Below, piece by piece: positions 7,674 through 15,605 of a stretch of 64,000 nucleotides of DNA. A program made the translations under genes and the position numbers. The notes under the pieces were generated by a model. It saw only the letters and a program-made list of their open reading frames with translations. It had not been told where the DNA came from and searched no databases. The stretch covers positions 868,001 through 932,000 of the forward strand of contig CAWACX010000002.1 in assembly GCA_963780755.1 (NCBI GenBank), read 5' to 3'. Every line of letters begins with the position of its first letter. Positions within the stretch are counted from its first letter, which is position 1. Source of the DNA: JALYNX01 sp963780755 (lineage in GTDB: Bacteria > Actinomycetota > Acidimicrobiia > Spongiisociales > ZC4RG35).

Positions 7674-8864
7674 CTATCCGGCGACGACCGATCCGTCCCG
7701 GATCGTCTTCCACACCAGATTGGTCGCCGGGCGGTAGGCGAGATGGCTCTCCGAGGGTGCGTCGAGGACGACGAGATCGGCCACTGCTCCCGGTTGCACG
7801 ATCCCGTGGTCTTTGAGTCCCAGCGACAAGGCGCCGCCCCGGGTGGCGGCGAAGACCGCCTGTTCGACGCCGAGGCCCATCTGGACACATGCCAGCGAGA
7901 TCACCAGCCCCATCGACTCCAGGTACGAGGTGCCGGGGTTGCAGTCGGTGGCCAGGGCCAGGTTTATGCCGTGATCGATGAGCATCGGCCCCGGAGCTTG
8001 TGAGGAGCGGAGCGAATACGAGGCGCCCGGGGTCAACACCGCGCTCACACCGGCCGCAGCCAGGAGGGCGGCGGCCCCGGGGGTGACGTGGTCGAGATGG
8101 TCCGCCGACACCGCTCTGATCTCGGCGGCGAGGGCGGCGCCCTCCCCGGGGCGGAGTTGTTCGGCATGGACGCGGGCGCCCAGGCCGTGCCCGGCGGCGG
8201 CCTCGAAGATGCGTCGACCCTCGTCGGCGGAAAATGCCGAATCCTCGATGAACACATCGCAGTAGTCCGCCAGGGGAGCGACGGCGGGCAGCATTTCCTC
8301 GACGATCAGCTCCACGTAGCCGGCGCGGTCGTCGCGATACTCGGGAGGCAGGGCATGGGCCCCGAGGAAGGTGGTCTTGACGGTGACCGGGAGCTCGTCG
8401 CCGATCCGTCGTGCCACCTCGAGCAGCCTGACCTCCGTCGCCACATCCAACCCGTACCCACTCTTGATCTCGATGGTGGTGGTCCCGGATTCGATCATTC
8501 GCCACGCCCTGGAGGCGGCCTGCTCGAAGAGGTCCTCGGCCGTCGCGGCCCTGGTAGCGGACATCGTGGAGGCGATGCCACCCCCCATGGCGGCGATGGT
8601 CTCGTAGTCGGCACCGCCGAGCCGGGCCGCGAACTCCTCGGCGCGGTCTCCGGCGAATACGAGATGGGTGTGGGCATCGACGAAACCGGGCACCACCGCT
8701 CGTCCATCACAGTCGATGCGCGTCCCTGCACCCTGGTCAGGCGCATCGGCGCCGGCCCCGGCGTAGGAGATCCGCCCTCCGTCGACTGCAATGGCGGCTC
8801 CGGTGATCACCGGCCCGACATTGGTGACAAGGCGACCGACACTGGTCAGTAGGAGATCGGTCAC
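7674..8864 (-). CDS. hutI: Imidazolonepropionase
   Basis: The protein has 396 aa from a GTG start at 8864 that overlaps the hutH stop by 4 nt (GTGA). It is an amidohydrolase-fold enzyme hydrolysing imidazolone-5-propionate to N-formimidoylglutamate, the third step of histidine degradation. Visible signatures are the metal motif VDAHTHLVFAGDR, IEIKSGYGL, FLGAHALP, the metal histidine in ARVHAEQL, and LATDCNPGT with the catalytic or metal aspartate. Length is normal (about 400 aa). hutU and a formimidoylglutamate hydrolase are not in the window, so the hut pathway must be completed elsewhere. Confidence 0.95.
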   Translation of the reverse strand: MTDLLLTSVGRLVTNVGPVITGAAIAVDGGRISYAGAGADAPDQGAGTRIDCDGRAVVPGFVDAHTHLVFAGDRAEEFAARLGGADYETIAAMGGGIASTMSATRAATAEDLFEQAASRAWRMIESGTTTIEIKSGYGLDVATEVRLLEVARRIGDELPVTVKTTFLGAHALPPEYRDDRAGYVELIVEEMLPAVAPLADYCDVFIEDSAFSADEGRRIFEAAAGHGLGARVHAEQLRPGEGAALAAEIRAVSADHLDHVTPGAAALLAAAGVSAVLTPGASYSLRSSQAPGPMLIDHGINLALATDCNPGTSYLESMGLVISLACVQMGLGVEQAVFAATRGGALSLGLKDHGIVQPGAVADLVVLDAPSESHLAYRPATNLVWKTIRDGSVVAG

Positions 8865-10390
8865 TCGACGCCGACGCCGGCGGCCGCCGAGATCGCGCCC
8901 TCGGCGATGAGGCCGGCCACGACCTCGATCTCGCCGGCAAGCGGGCGGTCGGCTGTCAGCGGCGGAACATGCTCCCGGATCAGGGAGGCGACCGCACCTG
9001 TGCCCCGTGCCGGGAGCAAAGGCTTGCGGAGGTCCAGCCCCTGCGTGGCGCAGAGCAACTCGATGGCGAGGACACGCCGGCTGTTGTCGAGGATGGTGGA
9101 GAGCTTTCGCCCTGCTCCCCATCCCATGGACACGTGGTCCTCCTGCATCCCCGATGTTGGGATCGACTCAACTGAGGCAGGGTGAGAGAGGACCCGGTTC
9201 TCGGCGACGAGGGCAGCCTGGGTGTACTGGCTGATCATGTATCCCGAGTTGACACCTGGTTCCGGGGAGAGAAATGCGGGGAGCCCCGCTGACCGGGTGG
9301 GGTCGAGCATGCGATCGGTCCTTCGCTCCGAAATCGATCCCAGTTCCGTCACCGCGATCGAGCAAAAGTCGAGGACGAACGCCAACGGTTGCCCGTGGAA
9401 GTTGCCGCCGGAGATCACCTCTCCGGTGTCGGCGAAGACCAGAGGATTGTCGACCACTGACCCCAGTTCGACATCGAGCACCCGCGCCATGTGGTCCAGA
9501 GTGTCGCCGACTGCACCATGTACCTGTGGGGCGCAGCGAAGTGAGTAGGCGTCCTGGACTGCGTGGTCGAAGTCCTCGGCATGGCTGGCCCCTATGCCGC
9601 TGCCGTCGAGCAAAGAAGCGATCCTCGATGCGGAGCGCCCCTGCCCGGGATGGGGCCTAAGGGCATGGACCTCGGGGCGAAATGGTCGGGCGCTTCCCAT
9701 CACCGCCTCCACCGTGAGGGCACACGCGATGTCCGCAGCTTCGAGGAGTCGGCTGGCGTCGTCGTGGGCGAGAACACCCATCGAAGTCATTCCCTCGGTC
9801 CCATTGAGTAGGGACAGGCCCTCTTTGGTCTGAAGGTGGACCGGCTCCAACCCGACTTCGGCGAGCACGTCGGAGGCGGACCGGACCTCCCCGTTCCAGG
9901 TCACATCGCCTTCGCCGATCAGGGGCAGGGCGAGATGGGCGAATGGGGCGAGGTCGCCGGATGCTCCAACAGAGCCCTGGGATGGGACCGCCGGGAGGAT
10001 CCCCCGCTCGAGCATGTCGAGGAGTCGCTCCACGATCAAAGGCCGCACCCCGGAATGGCCCTGGGCCAGCGTGCGGGCCCGGAGCAGGAGCATGGCTCGC
10101 ACCAAGAGATCGGGAAGTTTCTCGCCGACACCTGCAGCATGGGATCGCACCAGGTTGTACTGGAGGGCCTCGGTCTGGTCGCGGCCGATGGAGGTCGACG
10201 CCAGCGCCCCGAACCCGGTGGTGATCCCGTAGACCACCTCACCGGACTCGACCGCTGCTTCCACTACGGCGCGGGCCGGGCCCATGCGCTCCTCGAGATC
10301 TGGCCCCGGCGCGGCACGGGCCGTGCCTTTGGCCACGGCCAGCACTTGGCCCCGGGTCAGTGGACCGCCATCGACGATGACCGTGTTCAC
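8861..10390 (-). CDS. hutH: Histidine ammonia-lyase
   Basis: The 509-aa protein from GTG 10390 has the normal length for HutH, which deaminates L-histidine to trans-urocanate. The self-forming MIO cofactor triad A143-S144-G145 is present in GSVGASGDLAPF. Other signatures are YGITTGFG near residue 54, the segment QYNLVRSHAAGVG and, later, QEDHVSMG. It is the first gene of a two-gene unit with hutI, to which it is coupled by a GTGA overlap. A TACCGT box 8 nt upstream suggests a leaderless transcript. Confidence 0.96.
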   Translation of the reverse strand: MNTVIVDGGPLTRGQVLAVAKGTARAAPGPDLEERMGPARAVVEAAVESGEVVYGITTGFGALASTSIGRDQTEALQYNLVRSHAAGVGEKLPDLLVRAMLLLRARTLAQGHSGVRPLIVERLLDMLERGILPAVPSQGSVGASGDLAPFAHLALPLIGEGDVTWNGEVRSASDVLAEVGLEPVHLQTKEGLSLLNGTEGMTSMGVLAHDDASRLLEAADIACALTVEAVMGSARPFRPEVHALRPHPGQGRSASRIASLLDGSGIGASHAEDFDHAVQDAYSLRCAPQVHGAVGDTLDHMARVLDVELGSVVDNPLVFADTGEVISGGNFHGQPLAFVLDFCSIAVTELGSISERRTDRMLDPTRSAGLPAFLSPEPGVNSGYMISQYTQAALVAENRVLSHPASVESIPTSGMQEDHVSMGWGAGRKLSTILDNSRRVLAIELLCATQGLDLRKPLLPARGTGAVASLIREHVPPLTADRPLAGEIEVVAGLIAEGAISAAAGVGVE

Positions 10391-10398
10391 GATTCAGC

Positions 10399-10404
10399 AC
10401 GGTA
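10399..10404 (-). promoter_or_regulatory. Putative -10 box of hutHI
   Basis: On the minus strand TACCGT lies 8 nt before the GTG start of hutH. No Shine-Dalgarno sequence is visible between them. Confidence 0.4.
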
Positions 10405-10456
10405 ACGAGCGGATTAATGGAAAGGCCGTCGGCGCCGATACCGTGATCTGCAACAT

Positions 10457-10843
10457 ATGACCGACCTCACCCCACTCCTCGCCCAACCAGGTGCCTCGAT
10501 AGCCGTTATCGGCGCCACCGATCGACCTTCCAAATATGGGGGCATCATCTACCGGGACTTGAAGGCCAAGGGCTACAAGGTGTTCGCGGTCAATCCGTAT
10601 CGGGACACCGTGGACGGAGACCCGTGTTGGAAGTCGGTGAAGGACCTCCCCGAGAAGCCGACCATCGCCAACTTCGTTATCCCGGCCGGCCGCGGCCTGG
10701 AAGTCCTCGACGAGTGTGAGGAGGCCGGCATCCTCAACATCTGGGTCCAACCCGGCGCCGAATCACCAGAGCTCGAGGAGAGACTGGCAACCGGGCCCTT
10801 CACCTATCTCACCCGGGCCTGTGTCATGGTCCGAGCTAGCTAG
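10457..10843 (+). CDS. CoA-binding domain protein (YccU-like)
   Basis: This 128-aa single-domain protein has the CoA_binding_2 fold: ASIAVIGATDRPSKYGG near the N-terminus, VFAVNPY, and IWVQPGAES. The fold is the same as the CoA-binding domain of succinyl-CoA synthetase alpha subunits. Members bind CoA, and their cellular role is unclear. It is convergent with the acyl-CoA dehydrogenase gene; both stops lie within the shared tetranucleotide CTAG (10840-10843). Confidence 0.85.
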   Translation: MTDLTPLLAQPGASIAVIGATDRPSKYGGIIYRDLKAKGYKVFAVNPYRDTVDGDPCWKSVKDLPEKPTIANFVIPAGRGLEVLDECEEAGILNIWVQPGAESPELEERLATGPFTYLTRACVMVRAS

Positions 10844-11949
10844 ATCTTGCCCGCGAACAATTCTCTGGAGATGATGTTGCGCTGGATTTCTGAGGTCCCC
10901 TCGTAGATCCGGGGTGCCCGCACCTCCAGATATAGATGGGCCAACGTGGAGCCGGCTTCGAGACCCCTCGCCCCCAGGACCTGGATGGCGACATCTACCG
11001 CGTGCTGCGCGGTCTCGGTGGCATAGAGCTTGGCCATCGCTGCTTTCCCGGTGAGTGACTCCCGTTCGCCGGAATCGTGGGCCTCGGCGGCGGCATAGAC
11101 CAGATGTTGCGAGGCCTCGATGGCCACCCTTACGTCGGCGAGCTGGTGGGAGACACCCTGGAAGTCGGAGATCGGCGTGCCGAAGGCGGTGCGGGTGGTG
11201 GCGTGGTCGACCGCGATGCCCAAGGCCGCTTCCGCCATCCCGAGGGCAAAAGCGCCGACGCTGGGGCGGAACAGGTCGAGGGTCTGCATCGCCACCCGAA
11301 AACCGTGATCGACCTCACCGAGCACCTGATCGCCAGCGACGAACACGCCATCGAAAGTGATCCGGCCCAAAGGATGTGGCGAAAGCATCGGTATTGCTGA
11401 CCCGGTCAGCCCGTCAGCATCTCCGGGCACTGCGAACGCGGTGACTCCTCTCGCCCCCGCTCCTTGGGTGGTCCGGGCGAAAACGGTGTACACGTCGGCA
11501 TCTGGAGCGTTGGATATGAAGGCCTTCTCCCCGGTGAGCCGGTAGCCATCGCCATCTGGCTCGGCACTCGTCACCAGGGCGGCTGCGTCGGACCCGGCCC
11601 CGGGCTCGGTGAGAGCAAAAGCCGCCACTGCCGCCCCGGAGCGGATCTCCGGGATCCACCGCTCTCGGGCAGGTTCGGTGGCGGTCAGGTGTATCGGTAT
11701 CGCCCCCAAACCCTGGACCGCGAAGGCGGTCTCGGCATGGGTAGAGACCCGAGACATACCCTGGCGGATGCCGCACAAGTCAGTTGCCGTGATTTGCTCG
11801 GCAGAGAACAGGCGGTCGAAAAGGCCATGTCCTGCAAGGGCTGACACCAGTTCCCGATTGACGGAGCCGGGGTTCCCCGACTCGGCCAGGTCGAGCAGCG
11901 AGCGAGCGATCCTCTCGCACTCTTCGATCAGGGCCGCGGGGGCGGGCAT
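10840..11949 (-). CDS. Acyl-CoA dehydrogenase
   Basis: The 369-aa flavoprotein oxidises an acyl-CoA to its 2-enoyl-CoA. Signatures are AFALTEPGAGSDAAA (FAD and substrate binding), the GEKAFISNA strand, RTAFGTPISDFQGV, and the C-terminal YEGTSEIQRNII, where the catalytic Glu normally sits. It is slightly shorter than the usual ~380 aa. The chain-length or aryl specificity cannot be told from sequence alone. Nearby enoyl-CoA hydratase, RidA and aryl-CoA ligase genes suggest a shared acyl-CoA degradation route. ATG 11949 follows a TAACTT box by 6 nt. Confidence 0.92.
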   Translation of the reverse strand: MPAPAALIEECERIARSLLDLAESGNPGSVNRELVSALAGHGLFDRLFSAEQITATDLCGIRQGMSRVSTHAETAFAVQGLGAIPIHLTATEPARERWIPEIRSGAAVAAFALTEPGAGSDAAALVTSAEPDGDGYRLTGEKAFISNAPDADVYTVFARTTQGAGARGVTAFAVPGDADGLTGSAIPMLSPHPLGRITFDGVFVAGDQVLGEVDHGFRVAMQTLDLFRPSVGAFALGMAEAALGIAVDHATTRTAFGTPISDFQGVSHQLADVRVAIEASQHLVYAAAEAHDSGERESLTGKAAMAKLYATETAQHAVDVAIQVLGARGLEAGSTLAHLYLEVRAPRIYEGTSEIQRNIISRELFAGKI

Positions 11950-11955
11950 CGGTTC

Positions 11956-11961
11956 AAGTTA
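11956..11961 (-). promoter_or_regulatory. Putative -10 box of the acyl-CoA dehydrogenase gene
   Basis: On the minus strand TAACTT lies 6 nt before ATG 11949. Leaderless pattern. Confidence 0.4.
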
Positions 11962-12042
11962 ACGGCACCACGGCGGGCGTGATCCCGTCAGGCACAGGCC
12001 GGGCTGGCAATAATTGACCTATCCCGACGAAGTGAGGTTCTG

Positions 12043-13236
12043 ATGGGTGTTGCTCCACCCGGGGTTCGCAATCTGTTCCGCGCTGCGCTCGTGATTTTCG
12101 TGATCACGGTGGTGATCGGCATCCTCAACGGCACGGATCTCTGGGATCCGCCCCGCAACACTTTGCTCACGCACGTCCACGCCGGAACCCTGGGGTGGAT
12201 CACGCTCTCGATCTTCGGCGGCGCCATGTGGATGTACGGCTCGCCGGACGATCGATCCTCCAACACCCTGGCCAACTTCTCCATCGTTGCTTTGGCCTTG
12301 TATGTCCTGGCCTTCTGGTCGGGTGACCTGCTCGGCACCGAGGAGTCGATCCAGCGCCCGATCGGGGGCACCCTGGCGTTCATCGCCATGGTCTGGATGT
12401 TCGTGTGGGTGTTGAGGAAGAAGCGCGGCCAGACCTGGGACGTGGCCGAGTTCGGGATGAGCCTTGCTCTCTTCTTCCTGGTCATCGGCGCCGTGCTCGG
12501 CGTGATGCTCGGGCTGCAGCTGGCGGGCACCGAGATCGTGCCCGCGGAGAACGCCGACCGACTTGGGGAGGCGCATCCCGCGACGATGGTGATCGGGTAT
12601 GTGGTGCTGGCGGCGGTGGCCCTGGCCGAGTGGTTGATAAGGAAGGGGGACGTGCCGACCCTCTCCGAATCGAAGGCCGGGCTGATCCAGATGCTCCTCA
12701 TCTTCCTCGCCGGGTTGCTGGGGATGATCGGCTTCCTGGTGGACAACGAGATGTTGCTCCAGCTCAATGTCCCCCTCGAGGTCGTCGGCCTGATCATCCT
12801 CCTGGTCCGGCTCCGCCGCTACCTGGCACCCTCCCAGTGGGGAGGATCGATCGTCGAGGCCATGCCCCGGGTCTCGGTGATCGGGCTCGTGGCCGGGATC
12901 GGGCTCCTCGCATATGTGGTGTCCCTGTTCGTGGGGGGCGCCGAGTTCGAAGAGATTGCGCCTTTCCTCCTCGCTCTGGACCACACCAACTTCATCCTGG
13001 TGGTCACCAACCTGATCTTCGCCATGATGGCTATCGGCTCGAACGTGTCGGAGCGGGCCAACCGGATCATTTTCTGGGGCACCAATGTCGGGGCGATCGG
13101 CTTCGTGATCGGGCTGATGACTCAGAACGCGAGCCTGAAGCGGATCTTCACTCCGATCCTCGGCATCGCACTCCTTTTCGGGATCTTCACCTACCTCACC
13201 GCCAAGGACTCGCAACGTGTGGAAGCCGCGGTCTAG
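12043..13236 (+). CDS. Polytopic membrane protein, heme-copper-oxidase subunit I or NnrS-like
   Basis: This 397-aa protein is almost entirely transmembrane, with roughly 11-12 helices. An early THVHAGTLGW motif lies at the mouth of the second helix, and further histidines occur at EAHPATM and near ALDHTNF. Paired histidines in such an arrangement recall heme-binding positions in cbb3-oxidase subunit I and NnrS-type proteins. The copper-site residues of a true oxidase are not evident, so I do not call it an oxidase. ATG 12043 follows a GTGAGG stretch. The enoyl-CoA hydratase gene begins 3 bp after the stop, so the two are probably co-transcribed. Confidence 0.55.
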   Translation: MGVAPPGVRNLFRAALVIFVITVVIGILNGTDLWDPPRNTLLTHVHAGTLGWITLSIFGGAMWMYGSPDDRSSNTLANFSIVALALYVLAFWSGDLLGTEESIQRPIGGTLAFIAMVWMFVWVLRKKRGQTWDVAEFGMSLALFFLVIGAVLGVMLGLQLAGTEIVPAENADRLGEAHPATMVIGYVVLAAVALAEWLIRKGDVPTLSESKAGLIQMLLIFLAGLLGMIGFLVDNEMLLQLNVPLEVVGLIILLVRLRRYLAPSQWGGSIVEAMPRVSVIGLVAGIGLLAYVVSLFVGGAEFEEIAPFLLALDHTNFILVVTNLIFAMMAIGSNVSERANRIIFWGTNVGAIGFVIGLMTQNASLKRIFTPILGIALLFGIFTYLTAKDSQRVEAAV

Positions 13237-13239
13237 AGG

Positions 13240-14067
13240 TTGAGCCCGCATCGGTCCTCGGCATCCTTCACGGCCGACTGGGAGAATTTCCGGTTCGCAG
13301 TGGATGGTGGGGTGGCCACGGTCACCTTCGATCGACCGGACCGCCTCAATGCGCTCACCTTCGAGGTCTACGCCGACCTTCGGGACCTGCTCGCCGAGAT
13401 CGAGCATCGGGACGATGTCTCCGTGTTGATGATCACCGGGGAGGGCACGGGGTTCTGCTCCGGCGGCGACGTCAACGAGATCATCGCTCGGCTCCTCGAG
13501 ATGGATGCCAGAGGACTGCTGGAGTTCACCAGGATGACCGGAGCGGTGGTCGAGCGGATCAGGCGTTTGCCGATCCCGGTGATCGCGGCGGTCAACGGGG
13601 TGGCTGCCGGCGCGGGCGCGGTGATCGCGTTGGCTGCAGACCTGCGCATCCTCGCTGAGTCGGCTTCGTTTCGGTTCCTGTTCACCAAGGTCGGGCTGGC
13701 GGGCGCGGACATGGGCTCGGCATACCTGCTGCCCCGCGTTATCGGGTTGGGCCGGGCCAGCGAGGTGCTCTTGCTGGGTGAGGAGGTCGACGCCGGCACC
13801 GCCGTTGCCTGGGGTCTGGCCACCAAGGTGGTGCCCGATGCCGACCTCCATGATCAGGCGTCATCCTTGGCCCGGAGTCTCGCCGAGGGGCCAACGCTGG
13901 CTTACGCGGCGACCAAGGTGCTCATCGGTCGGGAGCTCGACATGGACCTCGGGTCGTCGATCGAGCTGGAGGCTTTCACCCAGGCGCTATTGATGACATC
14001 GAAGGACCACGCGGAGTTCTACGAGGCGTTCACCGGAAAGCGCCCCCCGGTTTGGGAGGGAAGATGA
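13240..14067 (+). CDS. Enoyl-CoA hydratase/isomerase family protein
   Basis: This 275-aa crotonase-fold protein has a VTFDRPDRLNALTFE strand. The oxyanion-hole segment is GTGFCSGGDVNE, followed by a central VNGVAAGAGAVIALAADLRI. GADMGSAYLLPRVIG carries an acidic residue at the usual catalytic position. The TTG start at 13240 is the first in-frame start after the preceding stop. Typical activity is hydration of a 2-enoyl-CoA, but crotonases are diverse. The ATGA overlap with the RidA gene (14064-14067) suggests joint work on an enamine- or amine-bearing CoA ester. Confidence 0.88.
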   Translation: MSPHRSSASFTADWENFRFAVDGGVATVTFDRPDRLNALTFEVYADLRDLLAEIEHRDDVSVLMITGEGTGFCSGGDVNEIIARLLEMDARGLLEFTRMTGAVVERIRRLPIPVIAAVNGVAAGAGAVIALAADLRILAESASFRFLFTKVGLAGADMGSAYLLPRVIGLGRASEVLLLGEEVDAGTAVAWGLATKVVPDADLHDQASSLARSLAEGPTLAYAATKVLIGRELDMDLGSSIELEAFTQALLMTSKDHAEFYEAFTGKRPPVWEGR

Positions 14068-14465
14068 GCAGGCACCGTCTGTTCAACCCGGAAGGAATGT
14101 CCCCCGCAGTCGGGTTTTCGCATGGCGCGCTGGGCGCGGGCGGCCGCCTCCTCCGCATTGCAGGACAGACCGGGCATCACAGCGATGGGACCATCGCCCC
14201 TGGCCTGGTCGAACAGTTTGCCCAGGCCTGCCGCTCGGTGGCGAGGGTCATCGAGGAAGCCGGAGGGACACCCGAGGACATGTTGTCGTTGATGATCTAC
14301 ACCACCGACGTCGGCGGGTACCGGGAGAACCTGGGCCCCATTGGTGCCGCCTATCGCCAGGTCTTCGGGCGCCATTACCCGACGATGGCTTTACTCGGTG
14401 TCACCGAGCTCTTCGACCCCGAAGCGCTGGTCGAGTTGGTGGCCGTTGCCCAGATCGAGACTTGA
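14064..14465 (+). CDS. RidA/YjgF family protein (enamine/imine deaminase-like)
   Basis: The protein has 133 aa from ATG 14064, chosen because it overlaps the hydratase stop and follows GGAGGGA. RidA family members form trimers that hydrolyse reactive enamines and imines. Visible family parts are RIAGQTGH, the middle LSLMIYTTDVGGYRE and the C-terminal YPTMALLGVTEL followed by LVEL. The conserved arginine of catalytic RidA (usually in an R-x-C/A context near residue 105) is not obvious, so substrate and activity are uncertain. Homologues occur in anthranilate and aminomuconate degradation clusters, which fits the neighbouring kynureninase and TDO. Confidence 0.8.
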   Translation: MSRHRLFNPEGMSPAVGFSHGALGAGGRLLRIAGQTGHHSDGTIAPGLVEQFAQACRSVARVIEEAGGTPEDMLSLMIYTTDVGGYRENLGPIGAAYRQVFGRHYPTMALLGVTELFDPEALVELVAVAQIET

Positions 14466-14471
14466 CCCTGG

Positions 14472-15605
14472 TCAGACTTCGCCCAATGCACCGATCAGCC
14501 GCTCGACATCCTGCTCGTCTTGATAGATGCCGAACCCGATTCGCAACCGGTCCCCGCGGTAGTCGGTGATCACCTTGCGGTCGTGGAGGGAGTTGTAGAC
14601 CTCCCCAGCTCGTGGCGTGCGAAATGTGAGGAAGTTTCCTCTCTCATGGGGGAGCGGAGGGACCAGCTCACCGGGGAGAGTTCCGCCTTCGAGGAACTGT
14701 TGCTGGAGCCCGGTGACGTGCGTCCGGATGTCACTCACGGAGACTCCGCGGTGATTGAGCCAGGTGAGGACGGCGCGCATTCGATAGACCCCGGAGACGT
14801 CGAAGGTGGCGCCGGCGAAGCGGCTTGCGTCCGGGGCGTAGTGGATCTGCTCCGACACACCGCTCTCCAGTTGGCCGAAGCCGGCATACCAGCCGGTGTC
14901 GACCGGCCGAGGCCCGTAACCGGTCGGGCAGTGCATGAAGCAGACCCCTTCACCGGACATGGCGTACTTGTAGCCCCCGGCGATGTAGAACACCCGGTCC
15001 TGGATCGCGCCGAGACTGGTCGGCCGTGCCATGAACCCGTGGTATCCGTCGACCACCACCAGCGCTTTCTCTTCCGAGACCGATGAGATCACCCGATCGA
15101 GGTCGGGCACGACAAACCCTGAGTCGAAGAACACCTGGCTGAGATAGATCAGGTCGTGAACACCGGCTCTCGCCTCCATGGTGAACCTCTCGGCGAAGGT
15201 CTCGAATGGCTCGGCAGGTATGCGGTCGACGATTGCCAGCCCCGCCTCCTCCCACCGTCGTGATTGGCGGTTGAACGAGTGGAACTCGGCGTCAGTGGTC
15301 AACAGGCGGACCGGAGGCTCCAGACACGAGAACAGCCGGTTCAGGAACTCGTGTGTGTTGGGGGCGAACGTGAGGGTGTCCGGGTCGGAGAGGCCGAGTG
15401 TGGCCGCGATCAGCGACCGCGTCTCGGGAAACACCGCCCCGAAGATCTGCACCCATTTGTCGTCCAATCCTGAAATGGCATCGAGCCACGCCTGCTGATG
15501 CGCCTCGTAGGAGACATCGGGCCAGGGATGATGGGAGTGTGCCGCGAAGTGGAGACGATCGGGGTCGGCGTCGAGGAACTTCGAGAAGTCTGACTTGAGA
15601 CTCAT
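14472..15605 (-). CDS. kynU: Kynureninase-like PLP-dependent aminotransferase class V enzyme
   Basis: This 377-aa fold-type I PLP enzyme has the early HFAAHSHHPWPD segment of kynureninases, the PLP-phosphate region FAPNTHEF, VVVDGYHGF with Asp186, and the Schiff-base lysine K213 in AGGYKYAMSGEG. Kynureninase cleaves L-kynurenine to anthranilate and alanine. Its start overlaps the stop of the tryptophan dioxygenase fusion by ATGA, so the two are translationally coupled. That is the best evidence for kynurenine as substrate. It is somewhat shorter than typical kynureninase (about 410 aa), and another class V activity remains possible. Confidence 0.8.
   Translation of the reverse strand: MSLKSDFSKFLDADPDRLHFAAHSHHPWPDVSYEAHQQAWLDAISGLDDKWVQIFGAVFPETRSLIAATLGLSDPDTLTFAPNTHEFLNRLFSCLEPPVRLLTTDAEFHSFNRQSRRWEEAGLAIVDRIPAEPFETFAERFTMEARAGVHDLIYLSQVFFDSGFVVPDLDRVISSVSEEKALVVVDGYHGFMARPTSLGAIQDRVFYIAGGYKYAMSGEGVCFMHCPTGYGPRPVDTGWYAGFGQLESGVSEQIHYAPDASRFAGATFDVSGVYRMRAVLTWLNHRGVSVSDIRTHVTGLQQQFLEGGTLPGELVPPLPHERGNFLTFRTPRAGEVYNSLHDRKVITDYRGDRLRIGFGIYQDEQDVERLIGALGEV

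Noticed and set aside
12019..13851. 610-codon minus-strand open frame opposite the membrane protein and the enoyl-CoA hydratase genes
   Set aside because: High-GC antisense of two well-conserved genes. The product is rich in Arg, His, Asp and Gln with no recognisable domain, as expected for a shadow frame.
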